Notes under the pieces: generated by a model
The model's database searches: none
What the model was told of the DNA's origin: nothing
The model's input: only the letters and a program-made list of their open reading frames with translations
Part shown: one piece after another, positions 16,650 through 25,242 of the stretch
Position numbering within the stretch: the first letter of the stretch is position 1
Layout of the letters: each line of letters starts with the position of its first letter
Assembly (NCBI GenBank): GCA_020851455.1
Contig: JADZCT010000041.1
Span: forward strand, 114,960-178,959
Direction of reading: 5' to 3'
Origin: Gemmatimonadaceae bacterium
GTDB lineage: Bacteria > Gemmatimonadota > Gemmatimonadetes > Gemmatimonadales > Gemmatimonadaceae
DNA length: 64,000 nt
Made by a program: the position numbers and the translations under genes

Positions 16650-18710
16650 CTAGAAGACGATCGGGCCGTTGGCAAACAAGGCGGCCACGCGCAAACCCAG
16701 CGCGCCGGGCTCGGTGCCCTTGAGGAAATACTCGGTGTACCGAAGGCCAGCCGGGGTATCGGCTGTAGCGAGCTTTCCCGTCGAACGATCCAACTGCGCC
16801 GTGGCTATGCCAGGCGGCGGCGAGTTCCATGCCTCGCTCGGCTGGGCGTACCCGCCGCGATCGAGCATGCGCGCGAAGACCGGTGCGGCGAGCGAGCCGC
16901 CCGCCACGCCGCGCTCGGCGATCGGCTGCGGACGGTCGAACCCCAGCCACACGCCCGCGACGATCTCCGGCGTCATGCCCACGAACCAGACGTCTGTGTT
17001 GTCGTCGGTCGTGCCAGTCTTGCCCGCGACCGGCACATCCGCGGGAAGCATCCGGCGAACAGCCGTTGCGGTGCCGCGCTCGACCACGTCGCGCATCATG
17101 TCGCGCACCAGCCAGGCCACGGCAGAGTCCATGACCGCGGGCAGCGTATCTACACCCGACGTGAACACCGTGCGCCGATCCGGCGCGTCAATGCGGGTAA
17201 CGAGGCGCGGCGCCACCGGCCGCCCGAGCGAGGCGAATGCGGTGTACGCGGCGACGAAATCCAGCGGCTGCACCACGGATGCGCCAATCGCGCTCGATGG
17301 AAACGGCGCAACGTCCGACGTGACGCCGAATCGGCGCACCCAGTCCTCCACGGAATCCGCGCCGAACTTCTGCCAGAGCTGCACGGCAACGGGGTTGCGC
17401 GACTTCGCCAGTGCATCGCGCATCGTCATGCGGCCCAGGAACTCGCCATCGGAGTTGCCGGGCCGGTACACCTGCTTGTCGTAAACAATCGTGAGCGCGG
17501 TGTCGGCGACGATCGTGTTGGGCGGGATGGAGTCGGCGATGGCGAGCGAGTACAGGAAGGGCTTGAAACTCGATCCCGGCTGGCGAAGCCCGTTGGTCAC
17601 GCGATTGAACGGTGCCAGGGCATGGTCGCGCCCGCCAACCAGCGCGCGCACGTCGCCCGTGGCCGGGTCAATCGCCACCACGGCGCCTTCGAGGAAGTCG
17701 GTGCTGCCGCGCGGATGCCTCGCCAGCGTCGGGTGGCGCCAGCCGGGCCGCTGTTCGATCGCGTTGGCTTCGTCCGCGAGCGCCGACACCGCCGCCCGCT
17801 GCAGGGCCGGATCGAGGCCGGTGTAGATTCGATAGCCCCCGTCTGCCACCGGAACCCCGGCCCGCTCGGCCTCGGCGCGCACCGCGTCCACGAAATACGG
17901 CGACGGCGCACTCATGCCCGCGTACGGCGCGGTGCGGATCGGCTCGCGCTTGGCGGCGTCGGCATCGGCCCGCGAAACCATCTTCTGCGCGACCATGAGA
18001 TCGAGGACGAGGTTGCGCCGGGCGCGCGACCTGTCGGGGTAGCGCGACGGGTCGTACTGCACTGGGCTCTTCGGGAGCGCCGCCAGAGTCGCCGCCTCCG
18101 CCAGCGTCACGCGCGACGCGCTCTTGCCGAAGTAGTGCCTCGACGCGGCCTCCACGCCGTACCAACCGTGCCCGAAGTTGATCTGGTTGAGGTACGCCTC
18201 CAGTATCTGCGCCTTCGTGTAGTGGCGCTCCATCTCGAGCGCCGCCCTCTGCTCGCGCAGCTTCCGCATCGGCGAGGGATCGCGGCGATCAATGATGTCG
18301 GGATGCATGTTCCCGACGAGCTGCTGCGTGATGGTGCTCGCGCCGCGGTATGAGCCAAGCAGGTTGTCCTTGATGGCTGCCGCGATGCCGACAAGGTCAA
18401 CGCCGTTGTGCTTGTAGAACCGCTGGTCCTCCACCGCGATGAACGCGTCGGAGAGGTAGGTGGGCAGCGTGCCGAGCGGCACCAAGGTGCGCATCTCGCG
18501 CCCGATCTCGCCAATGAGCGAGCCGTCACGCGCGTACACCAGCGACGACTGCGGCGGAGTGACGAGCTGCCATGCCGCTTCCGGCGGCGCGCTGTCGCGC
18601 TGCGCCTTGGCCTGTGCTTCCGCCAGCGCAGGTGCGAACAACACCAGCGCTGCCAGCAGCAACCTCGTCGCCTGGCCACTCCGTTGCACCATCCGATGAA
18701 ACATATCCAT
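16650..18710 (-). CDS. Bifunctional class A penicillin-binding protein
   Basis: A 686-residue peptidoglycan synthase. An N-terminal hydrophobic segment (about 12-32) is followed by the GT51 glycosyltransferase domain with AVEDQRFYKHNGVD and GASTITQQLVGN, then the transpeptidase domain with the SxxK motif in PGSSFKP, SxN in AKSRNP and KTGTT. It polymerises lipid II and cross-links the stem peptides in the periplasm. The N-terminal hydrophobic stretch ends in ALAEAQA and looks cleavable, whereas class A enzymes normally keep a transmembrane anchor. Several ATGs are close together (18710, 18704, 18692); I used the first after the divergent gap. It is divergent from nadE and upstream of the leishmanolysin-like gene. 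Confidence 0.92.
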   Translation of the reverse strand: MDMFHRMVQRSGQATRLLLAALVLFAPALAEAQAKAQRDSAPPEAAWQLVTPPQSSLVYARDGSLIGEIGREMRTLVPLGTLPTYLSDAFIAVEDQRFYKHNGVDLVGIAAAIKDNLLGSYRGASTITQQLVGNMHPDIIDRRDPSPMRKLREQRAALEMERHYTKAQILEAYLNQINFGHGWYGVEAASRHYFGKSASRVTLAEAATLAALPKSPVQYDPSRYPDRSRARRNLVLDLMVAQKMVSRADADAAKREPIRTAPYAGMSAPSPYFVDAVRAEAERAGVPVADGGYRIYTGLDPALQRAAVSALADEANAIEQRPGWRHPTLARHPRGSTDFLEGAVVAIDPATGDVRALVGGRDHALAPFNRVTNGLRQPGSSFKPFLYSLAIADSIPPNTIVADTALTIVYDKQVYRPGNSDGEFLGRMTMRDALAKSRNPVAVQLWQKFGADSVEDWVRRFGVTSDVAPFPSSAIGASVVQPLDFVAAYTAFASLGRPVAPRLVTRIDAPDRRTVFTSGVDTLPAVMDSAVAWLVRDMMRDVVERGTATAVRRMLPADVPVAGKTGTTDDNTDVWFVGMTPEIVAGVWLGFDRPQPIAERGVAGGSLAAPVFARMLDRGGYAQPSEAWNSPPPGIATAQLDRSTGKLATADTPAGLRYTEYFLKGTEPGALGLRVAALFANGPIVF

Positions 18711-18847
18711 CCATTCAACCCGTTGAAACGCAACGAGTTCCCCGAGTCGTGGCGCCTGCCGCAAACGCGTGCGAGCTTTCGTAGGCCGGGCCGCTGCCGC
18801 GCCGCTGGCCCGCCGCTCCCGCACTGCAAGACCCGCTCAGGAGACCG

Positions 18848-20689
18848 ATGCCGCAGATCCGCCTGGCCATAGCGCAGTTCCGCCCGAAGAAAGGCGCGGT
18901 GGCAGCCAACACACGTCGCATAGGCGAGATCCTGGCGCAGGCATCCCGCCTCGACCCAAGGCCGGACGTCGTGCAGTTCGCCGAGACCGTTCTCTCGGGT
19001 TATTTCGTGGAAGGTGGCGTGCGCGAAATGGCCACCACCGCGGAGACGACGGCCGCCGGGATCGCCGCGGCCTACGCTGACGCGGACGGCTCTGGGGCGA
19101 TTGCTGCTGTGCTTGGCTTCTACGAGGAAGACGCGGGCACCCTGCGCAACGCCGCGGCATGCATCGCCCTCGACGGGGCAGGCGGCGCACGGGTGCTCCA
19201 CGTGCACAGGAAGAACTTCCTCCCTACGTACGGACTGTTCGACGAAGAGAGATTCATCGAGCGCGGGTACGGAATCAGCGCCTTCGACGCCCCTTGGGGG
19301 CGCGCGGCGATCCTCATCTGCGAGGATGCATGGCACTCGCTCGCCGGCACCATCGCGGCGCTTGACGGCGCGGAAGTGATCTTCGTAGTCGCGGCGGCGC
19401 CGGCGCGCGGCACGCACCCACACCCGCCCGGCAGCGAGGTGCCGGCTTCGGTGACGCGCTGGGAGCGACTCGCCGGGGAGATAGCCGCCGAGCACGGCGT
19501 GTACGTCTCGCTCGCAAACCTCGTCGGCAGCGAGGGCGGCAAGGTGTTCCCCGGCGCATGCCGGGTGTTCGGCCCGCGAGGAGACCTGCGGGTGCGTGGG
19601 CCGCTCTGGGAGGAAGCGCTGGTCACCGCCGACCTCGACCTCGGCGACATCACCCGGGCTCGCGCCGACTCGCCCTTGCTCTCGGATCTCCGGACCGCGC
19701 TCCCAGCCCTGCGCGCCGAACTGGAGCGTGTGTCCGCCGGTACGCTGCAGCCGCCAGTGTCGCGCTCCGCCAGTGACGAGGCCGTCACGGGGACCGCCAG
19801 GCCCGCACCCAGGGGCGCAGGCGGCGCCGGTGCGCCGCTCACGGTCGTGCGCGGGGGGAATACGGGCCGCGGGGAGCCGCCACCGCTCGACATTGACCCC
19901 GCGCTCGTCGAACGCTGGCTCGTGGCGTTCCTCGCCGACGAGTTCGCGCGACGCGGCTTCACCGACGCAATCGTGGGCGTGTCTGGCGGGGTGGATTCGG
20001 CAGTGTCGCTCGCGCTTGCCGCGCGCGCTCTGGGTCCGGCGCACGTACTGGGCGTGCGGCTGCCGTACCGCACGTCGGACCCTTCCTCGCTTGCCGACGC
20101 CAAGCTCGTCATGGATCAGCTTGGCGTGCGGCAACGTACTCTCGACATCAGCGCAGCCGTGGACGGCTACCTCGCCGAGGAACCGGATGCGAGCGACCTC
20201 CGGCGCGGAAACGTGATGGCGCGCCTGCGGATGATCGCCCTCTTCGACCTCTCCGCCAGGCACGCCGCCCTCCCGGTTGGCACCGGCAACAAGAGCGAGC
20301 GGCTGCTCGGCTACTTCACGTGGCACGCCGACGACTCTCCGCCGGTGAACCCCATAGGCGACCTCTTCAAGACGCAGGTCTGGGCGCTTGCGCGCCACCT
20401 CGGAATCCCCGAATCAATAGTGTCGAAGCCGGCAACGGCGGATCTCGTCACGGGGCAGACCGACGAGGGCGACCTCGGCATCACCTATGCCCGCGCGGAC
20501 GGGATCCTCAACTGGCTGCTGAGCGGCTGGACCGCGGCGGAACTCATTGCGCGCGGATTCAATGCCCGCGAGGTCGAGCAGGTGCGCTCCCGGCTCGACG
20601 GCACCCACTGGAAGCGCCGGCTGCCTACGGTGGCGATGCTTTCGAACAGCGCGATCGGCGAGAGCTACCTGCGGCCCGTGGACTACTGA
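18848..20689 (+). CDS. nadE: Glutamine-dependent NAD+ synthetase
   Basis: A 613-residue two-domain enzyme that makes NAD+ from nicotinic acid adenine dinucleotide, using ammonia released from glutamine. The N-terminal nitrilase-type amidotransferase domain has the Glu-Lys-Cys triad: E46 (FAETVLSGY), K122 (HRKNFLPTYG) and C159 (LICEDAW). A variable Gly/Pro/Ala linker (about 300-350) joins it to the C-terminal ATP-pyrophosphatase domain with SGGVDS (about 380) and GTGNKSE, then KPATADLVTGQTDE. AGGAGA precedes the ATG. It is divergent from the penicillin-binding-protein gene. Both active sites look intact. Confidence 0.95.
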   Translation: MPQIRLAIAQFRPKKGAVAANTRRIGEILAQASRLDPRPDVVQFAETVLSGYFVEGGVREMATTAETTAAGIAAAYADADGSGAIAAVLGFYEEDAGTLRNAAACIALDGAGGARVLHVHRKNFLPTYGLFDEERFIERGYGISAFDAPWGRAAILICEDAWHSLAGTIAALDGAEVIFVVAAAPARGTHPHPPGSEVPASVTRWERLAGEIAAEHGVYVSLANLVGSEGGKVFPGACRVFGPRGDLRVRGPLWEEALVTADLDLGDITRARADSPLLSDLRTALPALRAELERVSAGTLQPPVSRSASDEAVTGTARPAPRGAGGAGAPLTVVRGGNTGRGEPPPLDIDPALVERWLVAFLADEFARRGFTDAIVGVSGGVDSAVSLALAARALGPAHVLGVRLPYRTSDPSSLADAKLVMDQLGVRQRTLDISAAVDGYLAEEPDASDLRRGNVMARLRMIALFDLSARHAALPVGTGNKSERLLGYFTWHADDSPPVNPIGDLFKTQVWALARHLGIPESIVSKPATADLVTGQTDEGDLGITYARADGILNWLLSGWTAAELIARGFNAREVEQVRSRLDGTHWKRRLPTVAMLSNSAIGESYLRPVDY

Positions 20690-20812
20690 GCCCGGAACGG
20701 CCGCATGCACCGGCTCCATTGCGCGGAGTTCGTCCGGCGCGAGCGCGCGGCAGTGTCGCGACGCCGCAAGAATCGGATTGAGTCGAGCAGCGCGGGCGCA
20801 TAGCGTCAACAC

Positions 20813-21772
20813 ATGGCTTCCAGTTCTGTTGATGACTACGCGCGGGTCGAGCGCGCGATCCGGTACCTCGACTCGTCCGCCAGCGCCCAGCCCTCCCTGG
20901 CCGACGTCGCGCGGCACGTGGGGCTGTCCGAGTCGCACTTTCAGCGCATCTTCACGAGATGGGCGGGAATCAGCCCCAAGCGGTACCTGCAGCACCGGAC
21001 CGCAGCACGGCTCGTCGCGCTGCTCCGCGACCGCAGGAGCGTGCTCGACGCGGCGCTCGACAGCGGGCTTTCCGGGCCGTCGCGCGCACACGACCTCGTG
21101 CTCAACGCGGAGGCGGTGACGCCGGGCGATGTCTCGCGCGCGGGCGAGGGGATCCGCATCACCTACGGGTTCCATCAGACGCCGTTCGGCGAGTGCCTAA
21201 TTGCCACGACCGCCCGCGGCATCTGCTACCTCGCGTTCGTTGATCCCGTCTCGCGCGGCGGGGTGCTCGCACAGCTCCGCAAGGAGTGGCGGCGTGCGGA
21301 TATGGTGCGCGACCAGGCGGCGACCAGGCGCGCGATCGCCAAGGTGTTCCCCGCGAACGGCCCGCGCCACGCCACGGCGCTTTCCCTGCACGTGAAGGGT
21401 ACGAACTTCCAGCTCAAGGTCTGGAGGGCGCTGCTCGCGATTCCGGAAGGCGGGCTCACCACCTACGGGACGCTCGCGAACGAGATTGGCGAGCCGGGCT
21501 CGGCGCGCGCCGTGGGCAACGCCGTTGGCGCCAACCCCATCAGCTGGCTCATCCCGTGCCACCGGGTGCTGCGCGGCAGCGGCGCGCTGGGGGGTTACGC
21601 CTGGGGCGTCGGGCGCAAGCGCGTGATGCTGGCCTTCGAGCAGCTGCGGGCCTGCCCCGGCGTGGACCCGCCGCCCGGTGAGGCGGCTAGGCCGCCTGCG
21701 CGAAGTGGAGTGAAACGGCGCGCCGTGCGCCGCGCTTCAGTCCGCGGTGGACCGCACGCGCGTAGCGCATGA
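20813..21772 (+). CDS. Ada-like methylated-DNA-protein-cysteine methyltransferase with AraC helix-turn-helix
   Basis: A 319-residue protein that repairs O6-alkylguanine by transfer to its own Cys. Residues about 10-90 are an AraC-type helix-turn-helix region (LADVARHVGLSESHFQRIF, SPKRYLQHRTAARLV). About 115-285 is the alkyltransferase domain with the acceptor motif PCHRVL (within NPISWLIPCHRV) and GGYAWG. The N-terminal Cys4-zinc domain of full Ada, which takes methyl from phosphotriesters and triggers activation, is absent. The last ~45 residues are Arg/Pro-rich, resemble no family, and are read antisense to the end of the convergent HNH gene. The true fold therefore ends near residue 285. 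Repair function is well supported; transcriptional control is uncertain. Confidence 0.88.
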   Translation: MASSSVDDYARVERAIRYLDSSASAQPSLADVARHVGLSESHFQRIFTRWAGISPKRYLQHRTAARLVALLRDRRSVLDAALDSGLSGPSRAHDLVLNAEAVTPGDVSRAGEGIRITYGFHQTPFGECLIATTARGICYLAFVDPVSRGGVLAQLRKEWRRADMVRDQAATRRAIAKVFPANGPRHATALSLHVKGTNFQLKVWRALLAIPEGGLTTYGTLANEIGEPGSARAVGNAVGANPISWLIPCHRVLRGSGALGGYAWGVGRKRVMLAFEQLRACPGVDPPPGEAARPPARSGVKRRAVRRASVRGGPHARSA

Positions 21773-22091
21773 AGTTCGCGCCCGCCCACGGGTGGCGGAT
21801 GAAGAAGTCGAGCGGGAGCTGCGACCCCTTCAGCTGGTTGCAGGCGCTGCACGCCGCCACGAGGTTGCCGGGCGAGTGGTCGCCGCCCCGCGAGAGCGGC
21901 ACCACGTGGTCAAGGGTCGCGTCGTCGAACCCTACGAACGCACCGCAGTAGACGCACCTTCGCCCGCAATCGCGGAAAGTCGCGCGCTTGACGTGCCGCT
22001 TCTGGAACTGTGCGGGCACGCGACGGCGATGGCGGGCCAGGCCACGGGGTGAACGGGCCAGCGTGATGCGGTAGACGTTCCGGTGGGACAT
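21687..22091 (-). CDS. HNH endonuclease family protein
   Basis: A 134-residue HNH protein. A basic N-terminal third (RRVPAQFQKRHVKRATF) leads into the zinc and catalytic core: C46-x-x-C49, then the catalytic LDHVVPLSRGG (D61-H62), N76, C81-x-x-C84 followed by N-x-x-K. This is the classic HNH/McrA-like layout of a metal-dependent nicking or cutting nuclease. Standalone genes of this type are common outside restriction systems and often unlinked to mobile elements. The ATG at 22091 has GAGGTG upstream; the longer upstream frame is not supported. It overlaps the convergent Ada-like gene by 86 bp. The substrate is unknown. Confidence 0.8.
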   Translation of the reverse strand: MSHRNVYRITLARSPRGLARHRRRVPAQFQKRHVKRATFRDCGRRCVYCGAFVGFDDATLDHVVPLSRGGDHSPGNLVAACSACNQLKGSQLPLDFFIRHPWAGANFMRYARAVHRGLKRGARRAVSLHFAQAA

Positions 22092-22176
22092 GACACCTCG
22101 CCACTGAGGGCCAGAACGGCGACACCCCGCAACGGGGCGGTGATGCAGTGCCCGTGCGGGGTGGCGGAAATGTGGT

Positions 22177-22266
22177 GGAGGCTCCAGCGAGGCGGCCCAT
22201 CGCGCGGCCCTGGCGGTCGCTGCGTCTGCTCGGCGGGTCGTCCTCTCGAACGGTCCATGAGCCTCC
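22177..22266. repeat. 8-bp inverted repeat spanning 90 nt in a 298-bp intergenic gap
   Basis: In the 22092-22389 gap between the divergent HNH and E1 genes, GGAGGCTC (22177-22184) and GAGCCTCC (22259-22266) are perfect inverted repeats 74 nt apart. The enclosed sequence is G+C-rich and could fold further. No tRNA T-loop, SRP-RNA core or open frame is evident. The rest of the gap shows only a small CCCC-ggact-GGGG hairpin followed by TAGTTTT just before the E1 start codon. A small RNA or simply chance are both possible. Confidence 0.25.
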
Positions 22267-22389
22267 GGTGAGCGGCCGGGAGAGCGGCCGCGCATTCGGG
22301 AAAATGACGCGCGGAACGCGAAAGCGGTAACGGGCCCGGAATCCGGTTTCAGCGTTCCACCCTGCCCCGGACTGGGGTAGTTTTACGGC

Positions 22390-24504
22390 ATGGCCACAAC
22401 GTCCAGGGCGCGCCGCGCCACAGCCGCACCAGCACTCGGCAGCGACCAGCTCGTCGCTGCCTACCGAACGATGCTCCTGTCGCGCCGGATTGACGACAAG
22501 GAGATCCAGCTCAAGCGCCAGAACAAGGCCTTCTTCCAGATATCGAGCGCGGGCCATGAGGCGGTCACCACCGCGGCCGCGATGGCGCTCAAGCCGGGCT
22601 ACGACTGGTTCTACCTCTACTACCGCGACCGCGCGCTCTGCCTGACGCTGGGGATGACCCCCGCAGAAATGCTCTACTCGGCGGTCGGTGCGGCCGCGGA
22701 CCCGAACTCGGGCGGCAGGCAGATGCCGTCGCACTGGGGATACAAGCGCGCGAACATCGTGTCGGCGTCGTCGCCGACGGGCACGCAGTTCCTGCAGGCC
22801 GTCGGCGCAGCCGAGGCGTCGCTGCGGGCATCGCAGTCGCAGCTCGATGACCCCCAGTTCCATGGCGACGAGGTAGTCCTCGCCACCACCGGCGAGGGGC
22901 AGACGAGCGAAGGCGAGTTCTACGAGTCCCTCAGCACGGCGTGCAACCTGAAGCTGCCAGTCGTTTACCTCGTCGAGGACAATGGCTACGCGATCTCGGT
23001 TCCGGTCGAGGTGAACACGCCAGGCGGCTCGATCTCTGAGCTGTTCAAGTCGTTCCCCGGTCTGCACATCGAGCAGGTGGACGGGTGCGATCTGGTTGCG
23101 TCGTACGAGGCCATGCAGCGCGCCGTGCAGCATGCGCGCGAGCGCCGCGGCCCGGCGCTGGTGCACGCCCGCGTCGTTCGGCTCTACTCGCACTCGCTTT
23201 CGGACGACGAGGTGCTGTACCGCCCCAAGGAGGAGCGCGACGCCGACGCCGCGCGCGACCCGCTCGTGACCTTCCCGGAGTGGCTGGTCGCGAACGGCCA
23301 TGCCACGGAAGCCCAGATCAAGGCCGTTGCCGAAGAGGTTGACGCGATCGCCCTGGCCGCGACCGACGACGCCACCGCGCAACCGCAACCTGCCGCCGAC
23401 ACGGTGCATTTCGCCGTGTACTCGCCCGACGTGGATCCAACCGGCGAGCAGTTCGACACCGAGGACGACCCCAGCTTCACGGGCGATCCGACGACGATGA
23501 TCGAGCTGATCAACGCATGCATGAAGGACGAGATGCGGCGTGACCCGCGAATCCTCGTCTTCGGCGAGGACGTGGCCGACGTTTCACGCGAGCAGTACCT
23601 CGGCAAGGTGAAGGGCAAGGGCGGCGTGTTCAAGGCGACATGGGGCCTGCAGAAGGAGTTCGGCGGGCACCGCGTGTACAACACGCCGCTGGCCGAGGCC
23701 AACATCATCGGACGCGCAATCGGGCTCGCACACCGCGGGTTCAAGCCGGTCGTCGAGATCCAGTTCTTCGACTACATCTGGCCGGCATACATGCAGTTGC
23801 GCGGCGAGCTGGCGACGATGCGCTGGCGTTCCAACAACCTGTTCACGTCGCCAGTCGTGGTGCGCACCACGTACGGCGGCTACATCCGCGGGGCCATCTA
23901 CCACTCGCAGACCGGCGCGTCGCTCTTCACGCACTGCCCGGGTCTGCGCGTGGTCTGCCCGAGCAATGCCCTCGACGCCAATGGTCTTCTGCGCACAGCC
24001 ATCCGCTGCGACGACCCGGTGATCGTCCTCGAGCACAAGCACCTGTACCGCCAGACGTACAACAAGAGCCAGTACCCGGGCGCCAACTTCATGATTCCCT
24101 TCGGAAAGGCGCGCGTGGTCAAGGAAGGCGCCGACCTCACGGTGGTAACCTACGGCGCAACGGTTCAGCGGGCGTTCGTTGCGGCGCGCGAGGTGGCCGA
24201 GCGCGGGATTGACGTCGAGGTGATTGACCTGCGGACCCTCTCACCGTGGGATCGCGAGGCGGTCTTCACATCGGTGAAGAAGACGAGCCGCGTGATCGTG
24301 GCGTACGAGGATGCGGAGTCGTGGGGCTACGGCGCGGAAATCGCCGCGCGGATCGCCGATGAGTGCTTCCCCTGGCTCGACGCCCCCGTGCGGCGCCTCG
24401 CAAGCACCGACACTTTCGTTGGCTACGCTCCGCAGCTCGAAGACGCGATCCTGCCGCAAACCGCCGGTTTCGTGAAGGCCTACGAGGAGATGGCCCTGTA
24501 CTGA
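22390..24504 (+). CDS. Fused E1 alpha/beta of a 2-oxoacid dehydrogenase complex
   Basis: A 704-residue thiamine-diphosphate enzyme in which alpha and beta subunits, usually separate, are joined. About residues 20-330 are the alpha part, with ISSAGHEAV, the thiamine-diphosphate motif starting [19 protein letters not shown] and ending in [10 protein letters not shown], and the phosphorylation-loop-like region. About 375-704 are the beta part, with [20 protein letters not shown] and the transketolase C-terminal domain ([26 protein letters not shown]). A ~35-residue acidic linker joins them. It decarboxylates a 2-oxoacid (branched-chain 2-oxoisovalerate or pyruvate) and feeds E2. Motifs lean towards the branched-chain type. 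E2 and E3 genes are not adjacent. The start at 22390 follows a GGGGTAG. Confidence 0.88.
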   Translation: MATTSRARRATAAPALGSDQLVAAYRTMLLSRRIDDKEIQLKRQNKAFFQISSAGHEAVTTAAAMALKPGYDWFYLYYRDRALCLTLGMTPAEMLYSAVGAAADPNSGGRQMPSHWGYKRANIVSASSPTGTQFLQAVGAAEASLRASQSQLDDPQFHGDEVVLATTGEGQTSEGEFYESLSTACNLKLPVVYLVEDNGYAISVPVEVNTPGGSISELFKSFPGLHIEQVDGCDLVASYEAMQRAVQHARERRGPALVHARVVRLYSHSLSDDEVLYRPKEERDADAARDPLVTFPEWLVANGHATEAQIKAVAEEVDAIALAATDDATAQPQPAADTVHFAVYSPDVDPTGEQFDTEDDPSFTGDPTTMIELINACMKDEMRRDPRILVFGEDVADVSREQYLGKVKGKGGVFKATWGLQKEFGGHRVYNTPLAEANIIGRAIGLAHRGFKPVVEIQFFDYIWPAYMQLRGELATMRWRSNNLFTSPVVVRTTYGGYIRGAIYHSQTGASLFTHCPGLRVVCPSNALDANGLLRTAIRCDDPVIVLEHKHLYRQTYNKSQYPGANFMIPFGKARVVKEGADLTVVTYGATVQRAFVAAREVAERGIDVEVIDLRTLSPWDREAVFTSVKKTSRVIVAYEDAESWGYGAEIAARIADECFPWLDAPVRRLASTDTFVGYAPQLEDAILPQTAGFVKAYEEMALY

Positions 24505-24535
24505 TGAGAGGACAGGGGCCCGGGCGCGCTGGGCG

Positions 24536-24715
24536 CTACCTGCGCTCCATCGCGTCCCTGATGTCGAGCAGGATCTCAAAGTAGAGCTGTTCGCGCCTGT
24601 AGGCGAAATCGAGCGACTGAAGCTGCGCGTCGTCACCCGACTCCTTCGCGCGCTCGAACGCCTCGCGGTACATTTCGTCGAGGTTGTCGAGAATGGTGTT
24701 GCGGTTGCGTGACAT
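24536..24715 (-). CDS. Small helical protein, unknown function
   Basis: A 59-residue, highly charged protein that should be almost entirely alpha-helical (TILDNLDEMYREAFERAKESGDDAQLQSLDFAYRREQLYFEILLDIRD). The ATG at 24715 has GAGG upstream. A longer frame starting at 24859 also exists, but its extra residues are of mixed composition and lack a ribosome binding site. It has no membrane segment or recognised motif. It is convergent with the E1 gene (31 bp apart) and downstream of another small hypothetical gene on the same strand. Confidence 0.6.
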   Translation of the reverse strand: MSRNRNTILDNLDEMYREAFERAKESGDDAQLQSLDFAYRREQLYFEILLDIRDAMERR

Positions 24716-24893
24716 CGTGCCTCGTGTAAGCAGGTCTGTCGTGAGCCGGGGCGGCCCGACGTGGGCCGGCGCCGGCAGCGGGCGCTGAGCCGGCTCGAGG
24801 AGCAGCTTCTTCGCTGCCCCAAGCATCAGCCGACGGGGATTGACTGGATCTCCGATCATTGCGTCGCGCGCGGTATCAGTGCCTGTCAGGCCG

Positions 24894-25163
24894 TCACTGC
24901 GCGCCGCGCTGCGCCATCAGGCGCGCCACCGCGGAGTCTTCCACCGCGAACGGCAGCAGCGATGCGGTGACCTCGGCGTCGGTGCTCCCCTCGACAGCCA
25001 TGAGCGGCGGCGGCGTGCCGCCGCCACCCGACTTTCGCGGCGTGCCGGCGCGGCGGTCCACCTCGATGATGGCGCGAACGGGCTCAGCACCAGCGGCGGA
25101 GATGCGGCGAATCCGCACCACCGCCCCCGCTGCCATCGTCCGTTCGTATAGAATGTTCGTCAT
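24894..25163 (-). CDS. Small conserved hypothetical protein
   Basis: An 89-residue product not recognised. It has strand-like segments (AAGAVVRIRRISAAG, PVRAIIEVDRRAG), a Gly/Pro-rich loop and a C-terminal helix (EVTASLLPFAVEDSAVARLMA). It has no signal peptide. The start ATG has no clear ribosome binding site. It is divergent from the M16 peptidase gene (79 bp) and upstream of the 59-residue gene, perhaps in one transcript. Reality as a gene is supported by a sensible amino-acid balance rather than the Arg/Ala/Pro-rich look of shadow frames in this genome. Confidence 0.5.
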   Translation of the reverse strand: MTNILYERTMAAGAVVRIRRISAAGAEPVRAIIEVDRRAGTPRKSGGGGTPPPLMAVEGSTDAEVTASLLPFAVEDSAVARLMAQRGAQ

Positions 25164-25242
25164 GAGGGCGCTGCTGTTGGGAAACGAACCTGCACCCGCA
25201 GCGTGATTAGCGCAAGCGGCTCTTCATGGGGCTGCCCCGCAC

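Noticed and set aside
22177..22266. tRNA, tRNA-Sec or SRP RNA
   Set aside because: There is no T-loop (TTCRA), anticodon stem, or GGAAG-type SRP loop despite the suitable length and closing stem.
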